Notes: generated by a model from the letters alone, not told the origin. 64,000 nucleotides of DNA from Acholeplasma granularum ATCC 19168 (GCF_000526235.1 NZ_JAFR01000006.1:248001-312000), one strand, 5' to 3'; counted from the first letter of the stretch, positions 42,756-52,733 are shown. Translations and numbers: made by a program.

Positions 42756-43595
42756 ATGAACGGAATATTTTTAGTGAATAAACCAACAGGATTAACTAGT
42801 CATGATGTGGTTTTTAAAGTAAAGAAAAAATTTAATCTAAAAAAAGTAGGCCATACAGGAACATTGGATCCTTTTGCAACTGGATTATTAATAATTATGG
42901 TTGGAAAAGCTACTAAACTTGCATTTTTATTTGAAGAATTAGACAAACGTTATACAGGTAAAATAGTATTTGGAAATAAATATGATACCGATGATATAAC
43001 AGGACAAATAATTGAATCAAAACCATTTGTCTATGATGCTGATAAATTAAATCAAATAATTCAATCATTAATGCCTTCTTATAACCAGCTACCACCCAAT
43101 TATTCAGCAGTCAAAGTTGGTGGTCAAAAAGCTTATGAAGCAGCAAGAAGTGGTAAACCACTTGAACTTTCAAAAAGACTCGTTAAGATATATGAATTTA
43201 AATATGATTATTTAAACAATGAGTTAAATTTTGATGCTTTCGTATCCAAGGGAACATATATTCGTAGTATAGCAAGAGATATTGGTGAGAATCTAAATTC
43301 ATTTGGTGCCTTAAGCCTTTTAAATCGCACAATAATTGGTAAATATAGTATAAAGGATGCAAAAACTATTGATGAATTGGAAGCAAGCAATTTAATTGAG
43401 GATATAAAACTTTTATCACATGTAAGAAAATTGGAGTTAAGTGACTATATTGTTAAACTAGTAAAAAATGGTGTACATTTAGATCATAGACAAACACATA
43501 TACCTGAACCATTTGTAGTAACTGATAAAAATGGGAATTATATTGCATACTATGAACCTTTAGGTGATAAGTTTATTCCTAAATATATATTTTAA
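42756..43595 (+). CDS. truB: tRNA pseudouridine-55 synthase
   Basis: This 279-residue enzyme makes pseudouridine 55 in the T loop of tRNAs. The catalytic motif is KVGHTGTLDPFATGLLIIMVGKATK with the catalytic Asp, and PPNYSAVKVGGQKAYEAAR and GTYIRSIARDIGE are conserved. An extended -10 (TGT-TATAAT, 42715-42723) lies upstream and AAAGG is seven bases before the ATG. ribF follows after 28 bases, a common gene pair. Confidence 0.95.
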   Translation: MNGIFLVNKPTGLTSHDVVFKVKKKFNLKKVGHTGTLDPFATGLLIIMVGKATKLAFLFEELDKRYTGKIVFGNKYDTDDITGQIIESKPFVYDADKLNQIIQSLMPSYNQLPPNYSAVKVGGQKAYEAARSGKPLELSKRLVKIYEFKYDYLNNELNFDAFVSKGTYIRSIARDIGENLNSFGALSLLNRTIIGKYSIKDAKTIDELEASNLIEDIKLLSHVRKLELSDYIVKLVKNGVHLDHRQTHIPEPFVVTDKNGNYIAYYEPLGDKFIPKYIF

Positions 43596-43623
43596 GAAAA
43601 ATAAGATTGGAGTAATGACCTAA

Positions 43624-44532
43624 TTGGTCAATAACGAAAATATGCAAACACAACAAAATACTTATGAAAATATTAAAAATGATGAACCATTAACGCTTAC
43701 GATAGGTAATTTTGATGGACTGCATTTAGGGCATCAAAATTTAATTAAAAAAACAAAAATGTACAATGATTCAAAAAGTGCAGTAATGACATTTGATCCC
43801 CATCCAATGCAAGTTATAACTAAAAGAGATTTACCAGTACTTATGAATTTTGATGAAAAACAAAAAGAACTTGAAAAACTTGGAATAAATAATTTTTTCG
43901 TGGTAAATTTCAATAGTGATTTTTCAAAGTTATCACCTCAGATGTTTATTGATTTCTTAAAGAGGTTAAATGTAATACGCATCGTTGTTGGAAGAGATTT
44001 TAAATTTGGTTATAAAGGTCAAGGAAATGTAGATGATTTGAAACTACACTTTGATACAGTTGTAGTGGATGATCTATTACACAATAACACAAGAATTTCC
44101 ACTAGTTATATCAAATTATTATTAGAATCCGGTGATATAAAGCTTGCAAAAAAACTACTAAATAAGAGTTATGAAGTAAGTGGTAAAGTTGTTCATGGTG
44201 ACAAAGTAGGAAAATTAATTGGATATCCAACTGCAAATATAGATTATAAAAATCACTTTCTACCTAAGGTGGGAATTTATGCAGTTTATGTAAAAATTGA
44301 TGGTAAAACTTATTTAGGATGTGCTAATTTAGGTCACAATCCTACATTAAACTATTCTACTCAACGCAGATTAGAAGTGTTTATAATTGATTATGATGGG
44401 AATTTATATGATAAAGAACTAAGTATATCTTTTGAACATTATTTAAGAGATGAAGTAAAGTATGAAAAATTAGAAGATATGTTAAAACAAATAGCAAAAG
44501 ATGTAAAACAATCGGTTGACTTATTAAAATAA
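43624..44532 (+). CDS. ribF: Bifunctional riboflavin kinase/FAD synthetase
   Basis: This 302-residue enzyme makes FMN and FAD. The N-terminal adenylyltransferase domain has LTIGNFDGLHLGHQNLI, VMTFDPHP and VGRDFKFGYKGQG. The C-terminal riboflavin kinase domain (about residues 175-300) has GKVVHGDKVGKLIGYPTANI, GIYAVYV and GCANLGHNPTLN. The annotated start is TTG at 43624, 11 bases after GGAG; an ATG at 43642 in frame lacks a ribosome site, and the ATG at 43614 stops after two codons. The N-terminus is therefore not settled. Confidence 0.93.
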   Translation: MVNNENMQTQQNTYENIKNDEPLTLTIGNFDGLHLGHQNLIKKTKMYNDSKSAVMTFDPHPMQVITKRDLPVLMNFDEKQKELEKLGINNFFVVNFNSDFSKLSPQMFIDFLKRLNVIRIVVGRDFKFGYKGQGNVDDLKLHFDTVVVDDLLHNNTRISTSYIKLLLESGDIKLAKKLLNKSYEVSGKVVHGDKVGKLIGYPTANIDYKNHFLPKVGIYAVYVKIDGKTYLGCANLGHNPTLNYSTQRRLEVFIIDYDGNLYDKELSISFEHYLRDEVKYEKLEDMLKQIAKDVKQSVDLLK

Positions 44533-44577
44533 TAATTAAAATATGGTAAAATATACATATCCTAGGAGGTATTAAGT

Positions 44578-44901
44578 ATGAAAATGATTATTGCAATTAT
44601 TTCCAATGACGATGCAAATCGTGTTCAAAAAGGATTAGTTAAAGAAAACTTTTTTGCAACTAGATTATCAACGAAAGGTGGATTCTTACGTGAAGGTAAT
44701 GCGACATTCTTAATTGGTGTTAATGATGAAAAAGTACCTGAAGTATTAGATATCATTGAAAAGTTCTCAAAAACTAGAAAAAAGATTGTACCAAATGCTA
44801 TTGTTAATGAATTTGGTTCATTTAGTACATTACCAATTGAGGTTTCAGTTGGTGGGGCAACAGTATTTATTATAAATGTGGATCAATTTATAAAGTTATA
44901 A
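44578..44901 (+). CDS. darA: Cyclic-di-AMP receptor, PII-like (DarA)
   Basis: This 107-residue protein matches DarA/YaaQ/PstA of Firmicutes throughout: KMIIAIISNDDANRVQKGL, the ATRLSTKGGFLREGNATFLIGV core with its T-loop region and the C-terminal PIEVSVGGATVFIINVDQF. These PII-like trimers bind cyclic-di-AMP at subunit interfaces. A partner is unknown. TGG-TAAAAT (44544-44552) is an extended -10 candidate and TAGGAGG precedes the ATG by nine bases. The diadenylate cyclase itself is not in the window. Confidence 0.93.
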   Translation: MKMIIAIISNDDANRVQKGLVKENFFATRLSTKGGFLREGNATFLIGVNDEKVPEVLDIIEKFSKTRKKIVPNAIVNEFGSFSTLPIEVSVGGATVFIINVDQFIKL

Positions 44902-44953
44902 TGTAAATTTTCACTAATTTTACATTATTCATGAAAAAAATATCTTTTTAATA

Positions 44954-44982
44954 TTGCAATTTTATAATAAATATGGTATTAT
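44954..44982 (+). promoter_or_regulatory. Promoter of rpsO
   Basis: TTGCAA (44954-44959), 17 bases and TATTAT (44977-44982). Confidence 0.75.
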
Positions 44983-44988
44983 TCATTA

Positions 44989-45056
44989 GGTCGATAGCAA
45001 GGACAGCGTTAGCCAAAACGCATTCTTTAGTTATTCGAGACATAGGAGGAAACATT
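44989..45056 (+). promoter_or_regulatory. rpsO leader, candidate S15 autoregulatory site
   Basis: The 68-base leader has more G and C than its surroundings and contains GCGTT/AACGC (45006-45021) as a hairpin, plus a CATAGGAGGAAACAT ribosome site. Firmicute S15 genes commonly carry a leader RNA bound by S15; the fold here was not computed. A frame running through it has no ribosome site and is not coding. Confidence 0.5.
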
Positions 45057-45326
45057 ATGGCGCTGACAAAAGACAGTAAAAAAGCAATCGTTGAAAAGTT
45101 TGCAAGATTTCCTGGAGATACTGGTTCACCAGAAGTCCAAGTTGCAATTTTAACACACGAAATCAATGAGTTAAATGATCATTTGCAAACTCATATTCAT
45201 GACTTCCACTCAAAACGTGGTTTATTCATGAAAATTGGTCGCAGACGTAATTTACTTAAGTATCTAAGACAAACAGATGCTCAAAGATATGCTGATTTAA
45301 TTAATGAACTTGGCTTAAGAAGATAA
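45057..45326 (+). CDS. rpsO: 30S ribosomal protein S15
   Basis: This 89-residue protein is a full-length S15: [64 protein letters not shown] placed the start at the ATG at 45057 after TAGGAGG, instead of the in-frame upstream TTG in the leader. pnp follows with its own promoter. Confidence 0.97.
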   Translation: MALTKDSKKAIVEKFARFPGDTGSPEVQVAILTHEINELNDHLQTHIHDFHSKRGLFMKIGRRRNLLKYLRQTDAQRYADLINELGLRR

Positions 45327-45327
45327 A

Positions 45328-45350
45328 AAACTCCAACTTGGAGTTTTTTT
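45328..45350 (+). terminator. Terminator of rpsO
   Basis: AAACTCC (45328-45334) pairs with GGAGTTT (45340-45346) around AACTT, followed by T. Confidence 0.85.
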
Positions 45351-45412
45351 CTTTTACTAAATACTTTATTTAACATTGTTCAATAATTAAATTCTAATTA
45401 TAGTATTAAAAA

Positions 45413-45421
45413 TGATATAAT
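45413..45421 (+). promoter_or_regulatory. Extended -10 promoter of pnp
   Basis: TGA-TATAAT (45413-45421) lies 54 bases before the pnp ATG. Confidence 0.55.
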
Positions 45422-45474
45422 AGTATGAAATATAAAAAAATATATTATTTAATATAAAATGAAGGAGATTTTAT

Positions 45475-47622
45475 ATGTCAAAACAAGTTTTTGAAACAAC
45501 GCTTGCAGGTAAAGTATTACGCGTTGAAGTTGGTGAAGTTGCAAAACAAGCCAACGGAGCTGCAATGATTTATTATGGTGACACAGTAGTTTTATCCACT
45601 GCTGTTGCAAAAGCAAAACCAATGCAAACTGATTTTTTCCCATTAATGGTAATTTATCAAGAAAAGTTATATGCAGCTGGTAAGATTCCTGGTGGTTTTT
45701 TAAGAAGAGAAGGAAGACCTTCTGAACTTGAAACACTTACATCTAGATTAATTGATAGACCACTAAGACCTTTATTCGATGAAGGTTATACAAACGATGT
45801 TCAAGTCGTAAATACAGTGTTATCATCTGACCCTGAAGCATCAAGTCAAATGGCAGCAATGTTAGGATCATCTATAGCACTTGAAATATCAAACATTCCA
45901 TTTTTAGGACCTATTGCTGGTGCTCATGTTGGACGTGTTGATGGTCAATTCATTCTAAACCCAACATCACAACAACTTGAAGTATCTGACATTGATTTAA
46001 TCGTAGCTGGTACTAAAGAAGCAATCAATATGGTTGAAGCTGGTGCAAAACAAGTATCTGAAAAAGATATGTTGGATGCTATATTATTTGGTCATGCAGC
46101 TATTAAAGAACTATGTGATTTCCAAGAAACTATTAAAAAAGCTGTTGGAGTTGAAAAAGTAGTACCTGAATTATTAAAGTTAGATGAGGAAGTATTTAAC
46201 CAAGTTTATAACTTTCGAGGTAAAGAATTAGTTAAAGCAGTTGCTATTATTGAAAAACAAGAAAGATATGATGCAATTGATGCTCTTAAAGAAGAAGTTA
46301 TTGCTCATTTTGAAGATAAAAACTTTTGGCAATCCGTTGATGGTGTACAAGTCCTTGACCAAGATGCAAAAAAAGATTTAATGAGTCAAGTTAAAATGTC
46401 TGTTGACCGCATTGTTACAAAAGAAGTACGTCGTTTAATTACTGAAGATAAAGTAAGACCTGATGGTAGAGGTTTATCTGAAATTAGACCACTTTCTTCA
46501 AGAATTGATGTTTTACCTAGAACTCATGGTTCTGGTTTATTTACAAGAGGACAAACTCAAGCATTAGGAGTTGTTACTTTAGGTTCACTTAATGAGAACC
46601 AAATCATTGATGGATTAGAACATTCTGATGTTACTAAACGCTTTATGTTACATTATAACTTCCCACCATACTCTGTAGGTGAAACAGGACGTTATGGATT
46701 TGTAGGACGTCGTGAAATTGGTCATGGTGCTTTAGGAGAACGTGCACTACTTCAAGTATTGCCTTCAGAAGAAGAGTTTCCATATTCAATCCGCGTTGTA
46801 TCTGAAATTCTAGAATCCAATGGTTCAAGTTCACAAGCAACAATATGTGTTGGATCTATGGCATTAATGGCTGCCGGAGTTCCACTTAAAGCTCAAGTTG
46901 CAGGTATTGCAATGGGCTTAATAAAAGAAGGCGATCATTATTCAATATTAACAGATATTCAAGGTATGGAAGACCATGAAGGAGATATGGACTTTAAAGT
47001 TGCTGGTACTAAAGATGGTATTACAGCGCTTCAAATGGATATTAAAATTACTGGTATCACTACTGAAATTATGCATGAATCACTTGAACAAGCACGTCTT
47101 GGAAGATTACACATTTTAGAACATATGAACAGTGTAATAAGTGAGCCTCGTTCTGATTTAAGTGCTTTCGCACCTAAAGTGAAAATGATTCGTATTAATC
47201 CAGAAAAAATTAGAGATGTTATTGGTTCAGGTGGTAAAGTTATTACTCAAATCATTGAAGATCATAACAATGTTAAAATTGATATTGAACAAGATGGACG
47301 TGTATATATTATGCACTCAGACTCATCTTGGTTAAACAAAACAGCTGCATATATTGAAAACCTGGTTAGAGAAGCAAAAGTAGGCGAAGTATATGAAGCT
47401 AAAGTAACTCGTTTATTAATGGATAAAGAAGGCAAGAAAATCCAAGGTGTATTTGCAGAAATATTCCCTGGTACTGAAGGTTTAGTACATATTTCTAAGT
47501 GGGCTAAAGAAAGAACCGAAAGTCTTGAAGGTAAAGTAAAAGTTGGCGATCAAATTTTAGTTAAAGTAGTTAAAATTGATGAACGCGGACGTGTTGACTT
47601 ATCTAGAAAAGATGCAATTTAA
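45475..47622 (+). CDS. pnp: Polyribonucleotide nucleotidyltransferase (PNPase)
   Basis: This 715-residue exoribonuclease degrades RNA with phosphate from the 3' end. It has two RNase PH domains (about residues 1-215 and 315-540), separated by an all-helical linker, then a KH domain (residues 560-615, [17 protein letters not shown]) and an S1 domain (625-700, [13 protein letters not shown]). The substrate and phosphate motifs, such as [17 protein letters not shown] and [16 protein letters not shown], are intact. AAGGAG is ten bases before the ATG. With RNase J it forms the RNA-decay core. Confidence 0.97.
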   Translation: MSKQVFETTLAGKVLRVEVGEVAKQANGAAMIYYGDTVVLSTAVAKAKPMQTDFFPLMVIYQEKLYAAGKIPGGFLRREGRPSELETLTSRLIDRPLRPLFDEGYTNDVQVVNTVLSSDPEASSQMAAMLGSSIALEISNIPFLGPIAGAHVGRVDGQFILNPTSQQLEVSDIDLIVAGTKEAINMVEAGAKQVSEKDMLDAILFGHAAIKELCDFQETIKKAVGVEKVVPELLKLDEEVFNQVYNFRGKELVKAVAIIEKQERYDAIDALKEEVIAHFEDKNFWQSVDGVQVLDQDAKKDLMSQVKMSVDRIVTKEVRRLITEDKVRPDGRGLSEIRPLSSRIDVLPRTHGSGLFTRGQTQALGVVTLGSLNENQIIDGLEHSDVTKRFMLHYNFPPYSVGETGRYGFVGRREIGHGALGERALLQVLPSEEEFPYSIRVVSEILESNGSSSQATICVGSMALMAAGVPLKAQVAGIAMGLIKEGDHYSILTDIQGMEDHEGDMDFKVAGTKDGITALQMDIKITGITTEIMHESLEQARLGRLHILEHMNSVISEPRSDLSAFAPKVKMIRINPEKIRDVIGSGGKVITQIIEDHNNVKIDIEQDGRVYIMHSDSSWLNKTAAYIENLVREAKVGEVYEAKVTRLLMDKEGKKIQGVFAEIFPGTEGLVHISKWAKERTESLEGKVKVGDQILVKVVKIDERGRVDLSRKDAI

Positions 47623-47636
47623 TTGTTAATAGAGAT

Positions 47637-47665
47637 AAACCAGTCATGCAAATGACTGGTTTTGT
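47637..47665 (+). terminator. Terminator of pnp
   Basis: AAACCAGTCAT (47637-47647) pairs with ATGACTGGTTT (47652-47662) around GCAA, then T-rich. Confidence 0.9.
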
Positions 47666-47694
47666 TTTATATTGTGTAAATTATGATTGATTGT

Positions 47695-47723
47695 TTGACA
47701 AAATATATAAAACCATATAAAAT
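47695..47723 (+). promoter_or_regulatory. Promoter of rnpB
   Basis: TTGACA (47695-47700), 17 bases and TAAAAT (47718-47723); transcription should start near 47730. Confidence 0.8.
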
Positions 47724-47729
47724 GTCTAT

Positions 47730-48101
47730 GCAATGAGAATTGGGAAGGTGACTGAGCAAAACTTTAATCGTTTTGTTAGGAAAGTCCATGCTAGCACATA
47801 CCTTCATGGTATGTAGTGTTTGTGCTAAGGAAACAAATAACCTTAGGTATGTATTATACATAACGGCAATGAGTTTATAACTAAGGTTTTACTATGTTAT
47901 AACTCAACATAAAGTGCCACAGAGACGAATTTACTAAGAAATTAGTAAGGTGAAACGCGGTAAACCCCTCAAGCTAGAAACCCAAATTTGGTAGGGGCAC
48001 GAGATTAACAGCAATGTCAAATCTTGCAAGAGCAATCTTGAGATAAATAGTCACAAGGAAGTAATTCCTACAGAACATGGCTTATGCACCAGTTCACATG
48101 C
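47730..48101 (+). ncRNA. rnpB: RNase P RNA, class B
   Basis: The conserved RNase P core is complete: GAGGAAAGTCC-like TTAGGAAAGTCCATGCT (about 47778-47794), AAAGTGCCACAGAGACGA (47910-47928), GAAACGCGGTAAACCCCTC (47952-47970), AGAAACCCAAATTTGGTAGGGG and the 3' ACAGAACATGGCTTATGCACC. The P5.1/P15.1 type arrangement and length (about 370 nt) fit the B type of low-GC Gram-positives. The 5' strand GCAATGAGAATTGG and the 3' strand CCAGTTCACATGC form the imperfect P1. This RNA processes tRNA 5' ends; the protein subunit gene is outside the window. Ends are approximate. Confidence 0.97.
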
Positions 48102-48130
48102 AAAAAAAACACTATCAAGTGTTTTTTTTT
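48102..48130 (+). terminator. Terminator of rnpB
   Basis: AACACT (48108-48113) pairs with AGTGTT (48118-48123) around ATCA, followed by a long T tract; it ends at the convergent phosphodiesterase gene. Confidence 0.85.
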
Positions 48131-48830
48131 ATATATGAAAACCATCAGTTGTAATATAATCAATACCAATTTCTACTAATCTTTCAATAGAAGTAAGGTT
48201 ATTAACTGTCCATGCTGCAACTTTTAAATTATTTTTATGCATCTCTTCAATAATATCTTTAGTGATTGCCTCATGATATAGTGATAACTCTAAATGATAA
48301 TCAATGAGGTTTTTAAAAATGTCTTGATTAAATTTACTACTTAAAAATTGTAATGTTAAGTCAGGATACAATTTTCTAATATTTATTAAATTATCCATAT
48401 GAAATGAAATAATGATAACTTTATCTAAGTAATTTCTAATTTTAATTTCATCAAATAGCATCGTTAATTGATGTGGTTTAAAAATTACTTTAAGTTCAAT
48501 AATTGCTACCTTATTATATTTCTTACATATATTTAGATAAGTACTAAATTTTGGTATGTTATCAAGACTATCTTTTAATTTAATATCTGATATTGAATTT
48601 AAGTCCAGTTCACTTATCAATGCATCAAGACCAGTTATACGTTTTATATTATGATCGTGATGAGCAACAATATGTTCATCTTTTGTAAGATGTAAATCTG
48701 TTTCAATACCAAAAAAAGGTAATTGACCCGCTAATTCAAAGCCTGTGTTTGAGTTTTCAACAGCTTTATATGGAAGGCCACGGTGTGCTATCCAATAAAT
48801 ATCTTTATATTTTTCTATTAATTTTTTCAT
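48129..48830 (-). CDS. Glycerophosphodiester phosphodiesterase
   Basis: This 233-residue protein has the GDPD signature: YWIAHRGLPYKAVENSN (His-Arg and Glu), GIETDLHLTKDEHIVAHHDHNIKR (Glu, Asp, His for metal and catalysis), VAIIELKV and AAWTVNNLTSIERLVEIGIDYITTD. No signal peptide is present, so it works in the cytoplasm, releasing glycerol 3-phosphate from phospholipid head-group remnants. It follows the convergent rnpB terminator and precedes, on the same strand, the ATPase gene with an intervening terminator. Confidence 0.9.
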   Translation of the reverse strand: MKKLIEKYKDIYWIAHRGLPYKAVENSNTGFELAGQLPFFGIETDLHLTKDEHIVAHHDHNIKRITGLDALISELDLNSISDIKLKDSLDNIPKFSTYLNICKKYNKVAIIELKVIFKPHQLTMLFDEIKIRNYLDKVIIISFHMDNLINIRKLYPDLTLQFLSSKFNQDIFKNLIDYHLELSLYHEAITKDIIEEMHKNNLKVAAWTVNNLTSIERLVEIGIDYITTDGFHI

Positions 48831-48859
48831 AACTTAATTATACAATAAATTTAACTAAA

Positions 48860-48894
48860 AAAAGAAGGAAATATATAACTATTTTCCTTCTTTT
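48860..48894 (-). terminator. Terminator after the P-type ATPase
   Basis: AAAAGAAGGAAA (48860-48871) and TTTCCTTCTTTT (48883-48894) form a 12-bp stem with A/T-rich flanks on both sides, so it can work in either direction. Confidence 0.8.
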
Positions 48895-48906
48895 AAATTA
48901 AATTGT

Positions 48907-51642
48907 TTATACAGATTTTTTTATTAATTTATTTTGAATTAATTTAACTAACTCAACAACTAGAAGTGGTAATACTGATAGTCCAACTACAACTAACCAG
49001 TCTACTAATTGCCAGTGTAACACATCATCAACACCGAATATATTGTTTGCTATAAATGGTACAAAAACTGTAACTAGTTGAAGCGCTAAACAACCAAAAA
49101 ATGCTAAAATTAAATATTTATTAGGTTGTAGACTAAATGTTGAGAAGTTTTCACTACGAACATTAAATGCATGGAATAATTGTGAGATTGCTAGTACCAT
49201 AAAACCTATTGTCTGTGCGTGTCTTAAGTTATCTCCACTAATTTTATAACCAATGAAGAATGCTAAGAAAGTGATAAATCCAATCATAATACCTTGCCAT
49301 GCTACTTTTCTACCTAAACCATCAGCAAATATACCTTTAGAATTATCACGTGGTGGATGATTCATAACATCTGGTTCTTTTGGTTCTAGACCTAATGCTA
49401 TTGCCATAAATGAGTCGGTTACTAAATTTACCCATAAAATTTGAGCAGCTGTTAATATTTGAAGTTGTGGCTCATTTGGGAATAATATAATACCTAGCGT
49501 AACACCTAAGAGGATTGTAATGATTTCACCAATATTACATGAAAGTAAGAAGTGAATAGCTTTTTTAATATTAGCTAAAATTGTACGACCTTCTTTAACA
49601 GCGGATACGATTGTTGCAAAGTTATCATCAGTTAAAATCATATCAGCAGCACCTTTAGCAACTTCTGTACCGGTAATACCCATGGCAATACCAATATCAG
49701 CACGTTTGATACTTGGTGCATCATTAACGCCATCACCAGTCATTGCAACAATTTTTCCAGATGATTTCCAAGCCGTTACAATTCTTACCTTGTTTTCAGG
49801 AGAAACACGGGCATAAACTCTGATTTGATTGAGTTTCTCACTAAATTCTTCATCAGTCATGTTATCAAGTTCTTTACCTGTAATTGCTAGATGTCCGTTT
49901 TCTAAAATGCCTAAGTCGGTTGCAATTGCAACAGCAGTATTTTTATGGTCACCTGTAATCATTATTGTAGTGATACCGGCGTTTTTTGTTTCAATAATTG
50001 CGTCTTTAACCTCAGGTCTTGCTGGGTCAATCATACCAACTAAACCTAACATTGTTAAATTAGATTCAAGTTCATTTTGTTCAAAGTCTAAGACACTTGG
50101 ATTTTTATCATAAATTTTATATGCAATTGCAAGTACTCTAAGAGCTTGGTCAGCAAAATTTTGATTTTGAACTGTGAAAACATCTAAAATTTTATCTGTT
50201 ACATTTTGAATTTTTCCTTGAATATTTACATTAGACACTTTTGATAATAATACATCTGGAGCACCTTTTGTAATTGAAACATATTTACCATCAATTTCAT
50301 GAACTGTAGTCATTAATTTTCGCTCGGAATCAAAAGGTAGTTCATGTACTCTTGGGTTTGCATTAATAATATCTAATGGATTATGATTTGTTGCAATTGC
50401 CAAATCAGTAAGTGCAATTTCAGTGGGATCGCCAATTTTAATAAATGTTTCGTTATCGGAAAGTTGAACTTTAGTATCATTACATAATACACCATAGTCA
50501 ATTAACATTTTAAGTTCTTTACTTGGATTATTTATTTCCGATACTTGTAATTCGTTTTCATATAAATATGTATTAGTAATAGTCATTACGTTTTGAGTTA
50601 AAGTACCCGTTTTATCTGAACAAATAATAGAAGTAGAACCTAAAGTTTCAACAGCAGGTAGGGTTCTCATAATTGCGCGTTGCTTAACTAGGTTTTGCAT
50701 ACCTATTGCTAATACGATTGTAATAATTGCTGGTAGACCTTCTGGTATAGCTGCTACAGCAAGTGCAACAGAAGACATTATGATATCAATCCAAGGTACA
50801 GCATCAATACCAACAACAAATATTGATCTTAATACTTGTATAACAAATATAATAGATACGACAACAAGCGCTAATAAAGCTAAAGTTTTTCCTAAATCTG
50901 AAACTGTTTTTTGAAGTGGTGTTAATTCTGTTTCGGTACTAGATAGCATAGATGCAATTTTACCTATTTCAGTTTGCATACCAGTAGAAGTCACAACTGC
51001 AAGACCGCGACCATATGTGACAACTGTACTCATATAACCTAAGTTAATTCGGTCCCCTAATGCAACCTCACTTTGGTTAATTGGATTTGTGTGCTTTTCG
51101 ACAGGAATTGGTTCACCAGTTAAAGCTGATTCATCTGTTTTTAAGTTAATAGACTCAATAATTCGAATATCAGCTGGTATGTAATCACCAGCATGAAGAA
51201 CGACAATATCACCTACAACTACTTTATCAACATCAACAATAACTTCTTTACCATCTCTTAATACAGTAGCATGTGGATTAGACATCTTTTTAATAGATTC
51301 TAATGCTTGTTCAGCTTTGGCTTCTTGAGCAACACCTAAGATAGCATTAATGACTACAATAGCTATAATTAATATACCCTCTGTTAATTCAGATGGATTT
51401 TGTTCTATAATTGCACCTAAGAATGCGATTAATGAAGCAACTAATAATACAATTACCATGAAATCCTTAAACTGATCTAAGAACTTAAGGAATAAAGAAC
51501 GTTTTTTACCTTCAGCTAGTGCATTAGGTCCAAATTGCTCTAATCTTTTTAATGCTTCATCACTACTTAATCCTTGAAGTGATGTTTGGTGTTGAGCTAA
51601 TACTTCTTCAACACTTAATTGAAAAACTTGTTTTTGGTTCAT
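48907..51642 (-). CDS. P2-type cation-transporting ATPase, probable Mn2+/Ca2+ exporter
   Basis: This 911-residue ATPase has ten membrane helices, the phosphorylation site ICSDKTGTLTQN (Asp343), TGES-type TDESALTGEPIPVEK, KGAPDVLL (nucleotide site) and the hinge TGDGVNDAPSIKRADIGIAMG. The membrane ion-site sequence SVALAVAAIPEGLPAIITIVLA (PEGL in helix 4) and NLVTDSFMAIALGLEPKEPDVM (helix 6) match SERCA/PMR1-like P2 pumps. The leader holds a yybP-ykoY Mn2+ riboswitch, so the physiological cation is probably Mn2+ as for L. lactis YoaB, with Ca2+ possible. AAGGAG precedes the ATG. Confidence 0.92.
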   Translation of the reverse strand: MNQKQVFQLSVEEVLAQHQTSLQGLSSDEALKRLEQFGPNALAEGKKRSLFLKFLDQFKDFMVIVLLVASLIAFLGAIIEQNPSELTEGILIIAIVVINAILGVAQEAKAEQALESIKKMSNPHATVLRDGKEVIVDVDKVVVGDIVVLHAGDYIPADIRIIESINLKTDESALTGEPIPVEKHTNPINQSEVALGDRINLGYMSTVVTYGRGLAVVTSTGMQTEIGKIASMLSSTETELTPLQKTVSDLGKTLALLALVVVSIIFVIQVLRSIFVVGIDAVPWIDIIMSSVALAVAAIPEGLPAIITIVLAIGMQNLVKQRAIMRTLPAVETLGSTSIICSDKTGTLTQNVMTITNTYLYENELQVSEINNPSKELKMLIDYGVLCNDTKVQLSDNETFIKIGDPTEIALTDLAIATNHNPLDIINANPRVHELPFDSERKLMTTVHEIDGKYVSITKGAPDVLLSKVSNVNIQGKIQNVTDKILDVFTVQNQNFADQALRVLAIAYKIYDKNPSVLDFEQNELESNLTMLGLVGMIDPARPEVKDAIIETKNAGITTIMITGDHKNTAVAIATDLGILENGHLAITGKELDNMTDEEFSEKLNQIRVYARVSPENKVRIVTAWKSSGKIVAMTGDGVNDAPSIKRADIGIAMGITGTEVAKGAADMILTDDNFATIVSAVKEGRTILANIKKAIHFLLSCNIGEIITILLGVTLGIILFPNEPQLQILTAAQILWVNLVTDSFMAIALGLEPKEPDVMNHPPRDNSKGIFADGLGRKVAWQGIMIGFITFLAFFIGYKISGDNLRHAQTIGFMVLAISQLFHAFNVRSENFSTFSLQPNKYLILAFFGCLALQLVTVFVPFIANNIFGVDDVLHWQLVDWLVVVGLSVLPLLVVELVKLIQNKLIKKSV

Positions 51643-51659
51643 ATAAATTCTCCTTTTTT

Positions 51660-51787
51660 ATATAAATAAAGACCATCAAAACCAAAATAGGTCTTGAAGG
51701 TCTCGTTGACAAGTCAAACTTGAAAATTAACCGGGCTATCAGCCGTATTGACGATTAATTTTTGGGAACTACTCCCCTTCATCGATA
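51660..51787 (-). promoter_or_regulatory. yybP-ykoY (manganese) riboswitch of the P-type ATPase
   Basis: Read on the minus strand from 51787: GAAGGGGAGTAGTTCCC, then AATACGGCTGATAGCCCGGTTAA, GTCAACGAGACCTTC and a 3' hairpin with GACC/GGTC partners before the ATG. The GGGGAGTA, CTGATAGCCCGG and ACGAGACCTT segments are the conserved parts of this class, which binds Mn2+ and usually turns its gene on. AAGACC (near 51690) with GGTCTT (51668-51673) forms the probable terminator. Boundaries are approximate. Confidence 0.88.
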
Positions 51788-51790
51788 AGT

Positions 51791-51819
51791 ATTTTATCAC
51801 AATTAAATTAAATATACAA
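51791..51819 (-). promoter_or_regulatory. Promoter of the Mn2+ riboswitch-ATPase unit
   Basis: On the minus strand: TTGTAT (51819-51814), 17 bases, TAAAAT (51796-51791) with an adjoining TGA extension. Confidence 0.7.
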
Positions 51820-51821
51820 AT

Positions 51822-52733
51822 TTAAAATTTAAAAAATTCAATTGCAATTTTTGCTGCTAACTTGGCATTACTATAAATTAATTGAATATTTGATTCAAGT
51901 GAATTTATTGATTTATTTTCTTGCATATTTTTTAGTATGTAAGGTGTGATATCTTTACCCTTTATTTTGTTTTGTTTGGCCATTTCTAAAGCGATATTAA
52001 TAGATTCTTCCATTTCGTTATTAGGTATTGAATAAATAGAAGAAATTGGATTTGCTATTAAAATTGAACCATTTAGACCAATACTCCATTTAACATACAT
52101 AAGTTTTGCAATTTGGTTTATATCATCAATTTGGTATGTAACAGGATTTCCAGAACTTTTTGAGTAAAAAGCAGGAAAATCATGCGTTTGATAACCAATT
52201 ACCTCTACACCTTTTGTTTCTAAGTATTCAAGTGTGTTTGGTATATCTAAAATTGATTTTACTCCAGATGATACAACAGCTATATTTTTATTAGATAAAT
52301 CTTCAAGATCTCTAGAGATATCTAGTACTTCATGATAATTTCTGTGAACACCACCAATTCCACCGGTTGCAAATACTTTAATACCGACCATATCTGCGAT
52401 AAGTAATGTTGCAGATACAGTGGTAGCACCATCATAACTTTTAGTAACACAGTATGCAATATCTCTTTTTGATACTTTTAAAACGTTTTTTTGACTTGCA
52501 AGTTTTGTAAGTTCATTTGGTTCTAAACCAACTTTTATACGTCCATTGATTATGGCAATAGTTGCAGGAACAGCACCTTCTTGTTCAACTATTTTTTCAA
52601 TAGTTAGGGCAGTTTCTATATTTTTAGGATATGGTAATCCATGACAAATAATAGTAGATTCAAGTGCAACAACAGCCTTATTTTCACGCAAAGCATTCAA
52701 TACTTTTGGATGAATATCAATATATGGATTCAT
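51822..52733 (-). CDS. psuG: Pseudouridine-5'-phosphate glycosidase
   Basis: This 303-residue enzyme splits pseudouridine 5'-phosphate to uracil and ribose 5-phosphate. The family sequence is recognisable throughout: [22 protein letters not shown] (metal-binding/catalytic Glu), [90 protein letters not shown] and the C-terminal [14 protein letters not shown]. No pseudouridine kinase (psuK) is adjacent, so the phosphorylated substrate must come from elsewhere. It ends just before the ATPase promoter; the cyclophilin gene lies 12 bases upstream. Confidence 0.93.
   Translation of the reverse strand: MNPYIDIHPKVLNALRENKAVVALESTIICHGLPYPKNIETALTIEKIVEQEGAVPATIAIINGRIKVGLEPNELTKLASQKNVLKVSKRDIAYCVTKSYDGATTVSATLLIADMVGIKVFATGGIGGVHRNYHEVLDISRDLEDLSNKNIAVVSSGVKSILDIPNTLEYLETKGVEVIGYQTHDFPAFYSKSSGNPVTYQIDDINQIAKLMYVKWSIGLNGSILIANPISSIYSIPNNEMEESINIALEMAKQNKIKGKDITPYILKNMQENKSINSLESNIQLIYSNAKLAAKIAIEFFKF

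Noticed and set aside
43614-43622. ATG close to the ribF ribosome site
   Set aside because: It is followed by one codon and a stop, so it cannot be ribF. It might act as a mini-frame, but nothing supports that.
44973-45056. In-frame TTG extension of rpsO
   Set aside because: It would add 28 residues unknown in S15 and lies in the leader; the ATG at 45057 has a perfect TAGGAGG.
47667-47861. 64-codon minus-strand frame before rnpB
   Set aside because: It covers the rnpB promoter and the RNase P RNA 5' part and has no ribosome site.
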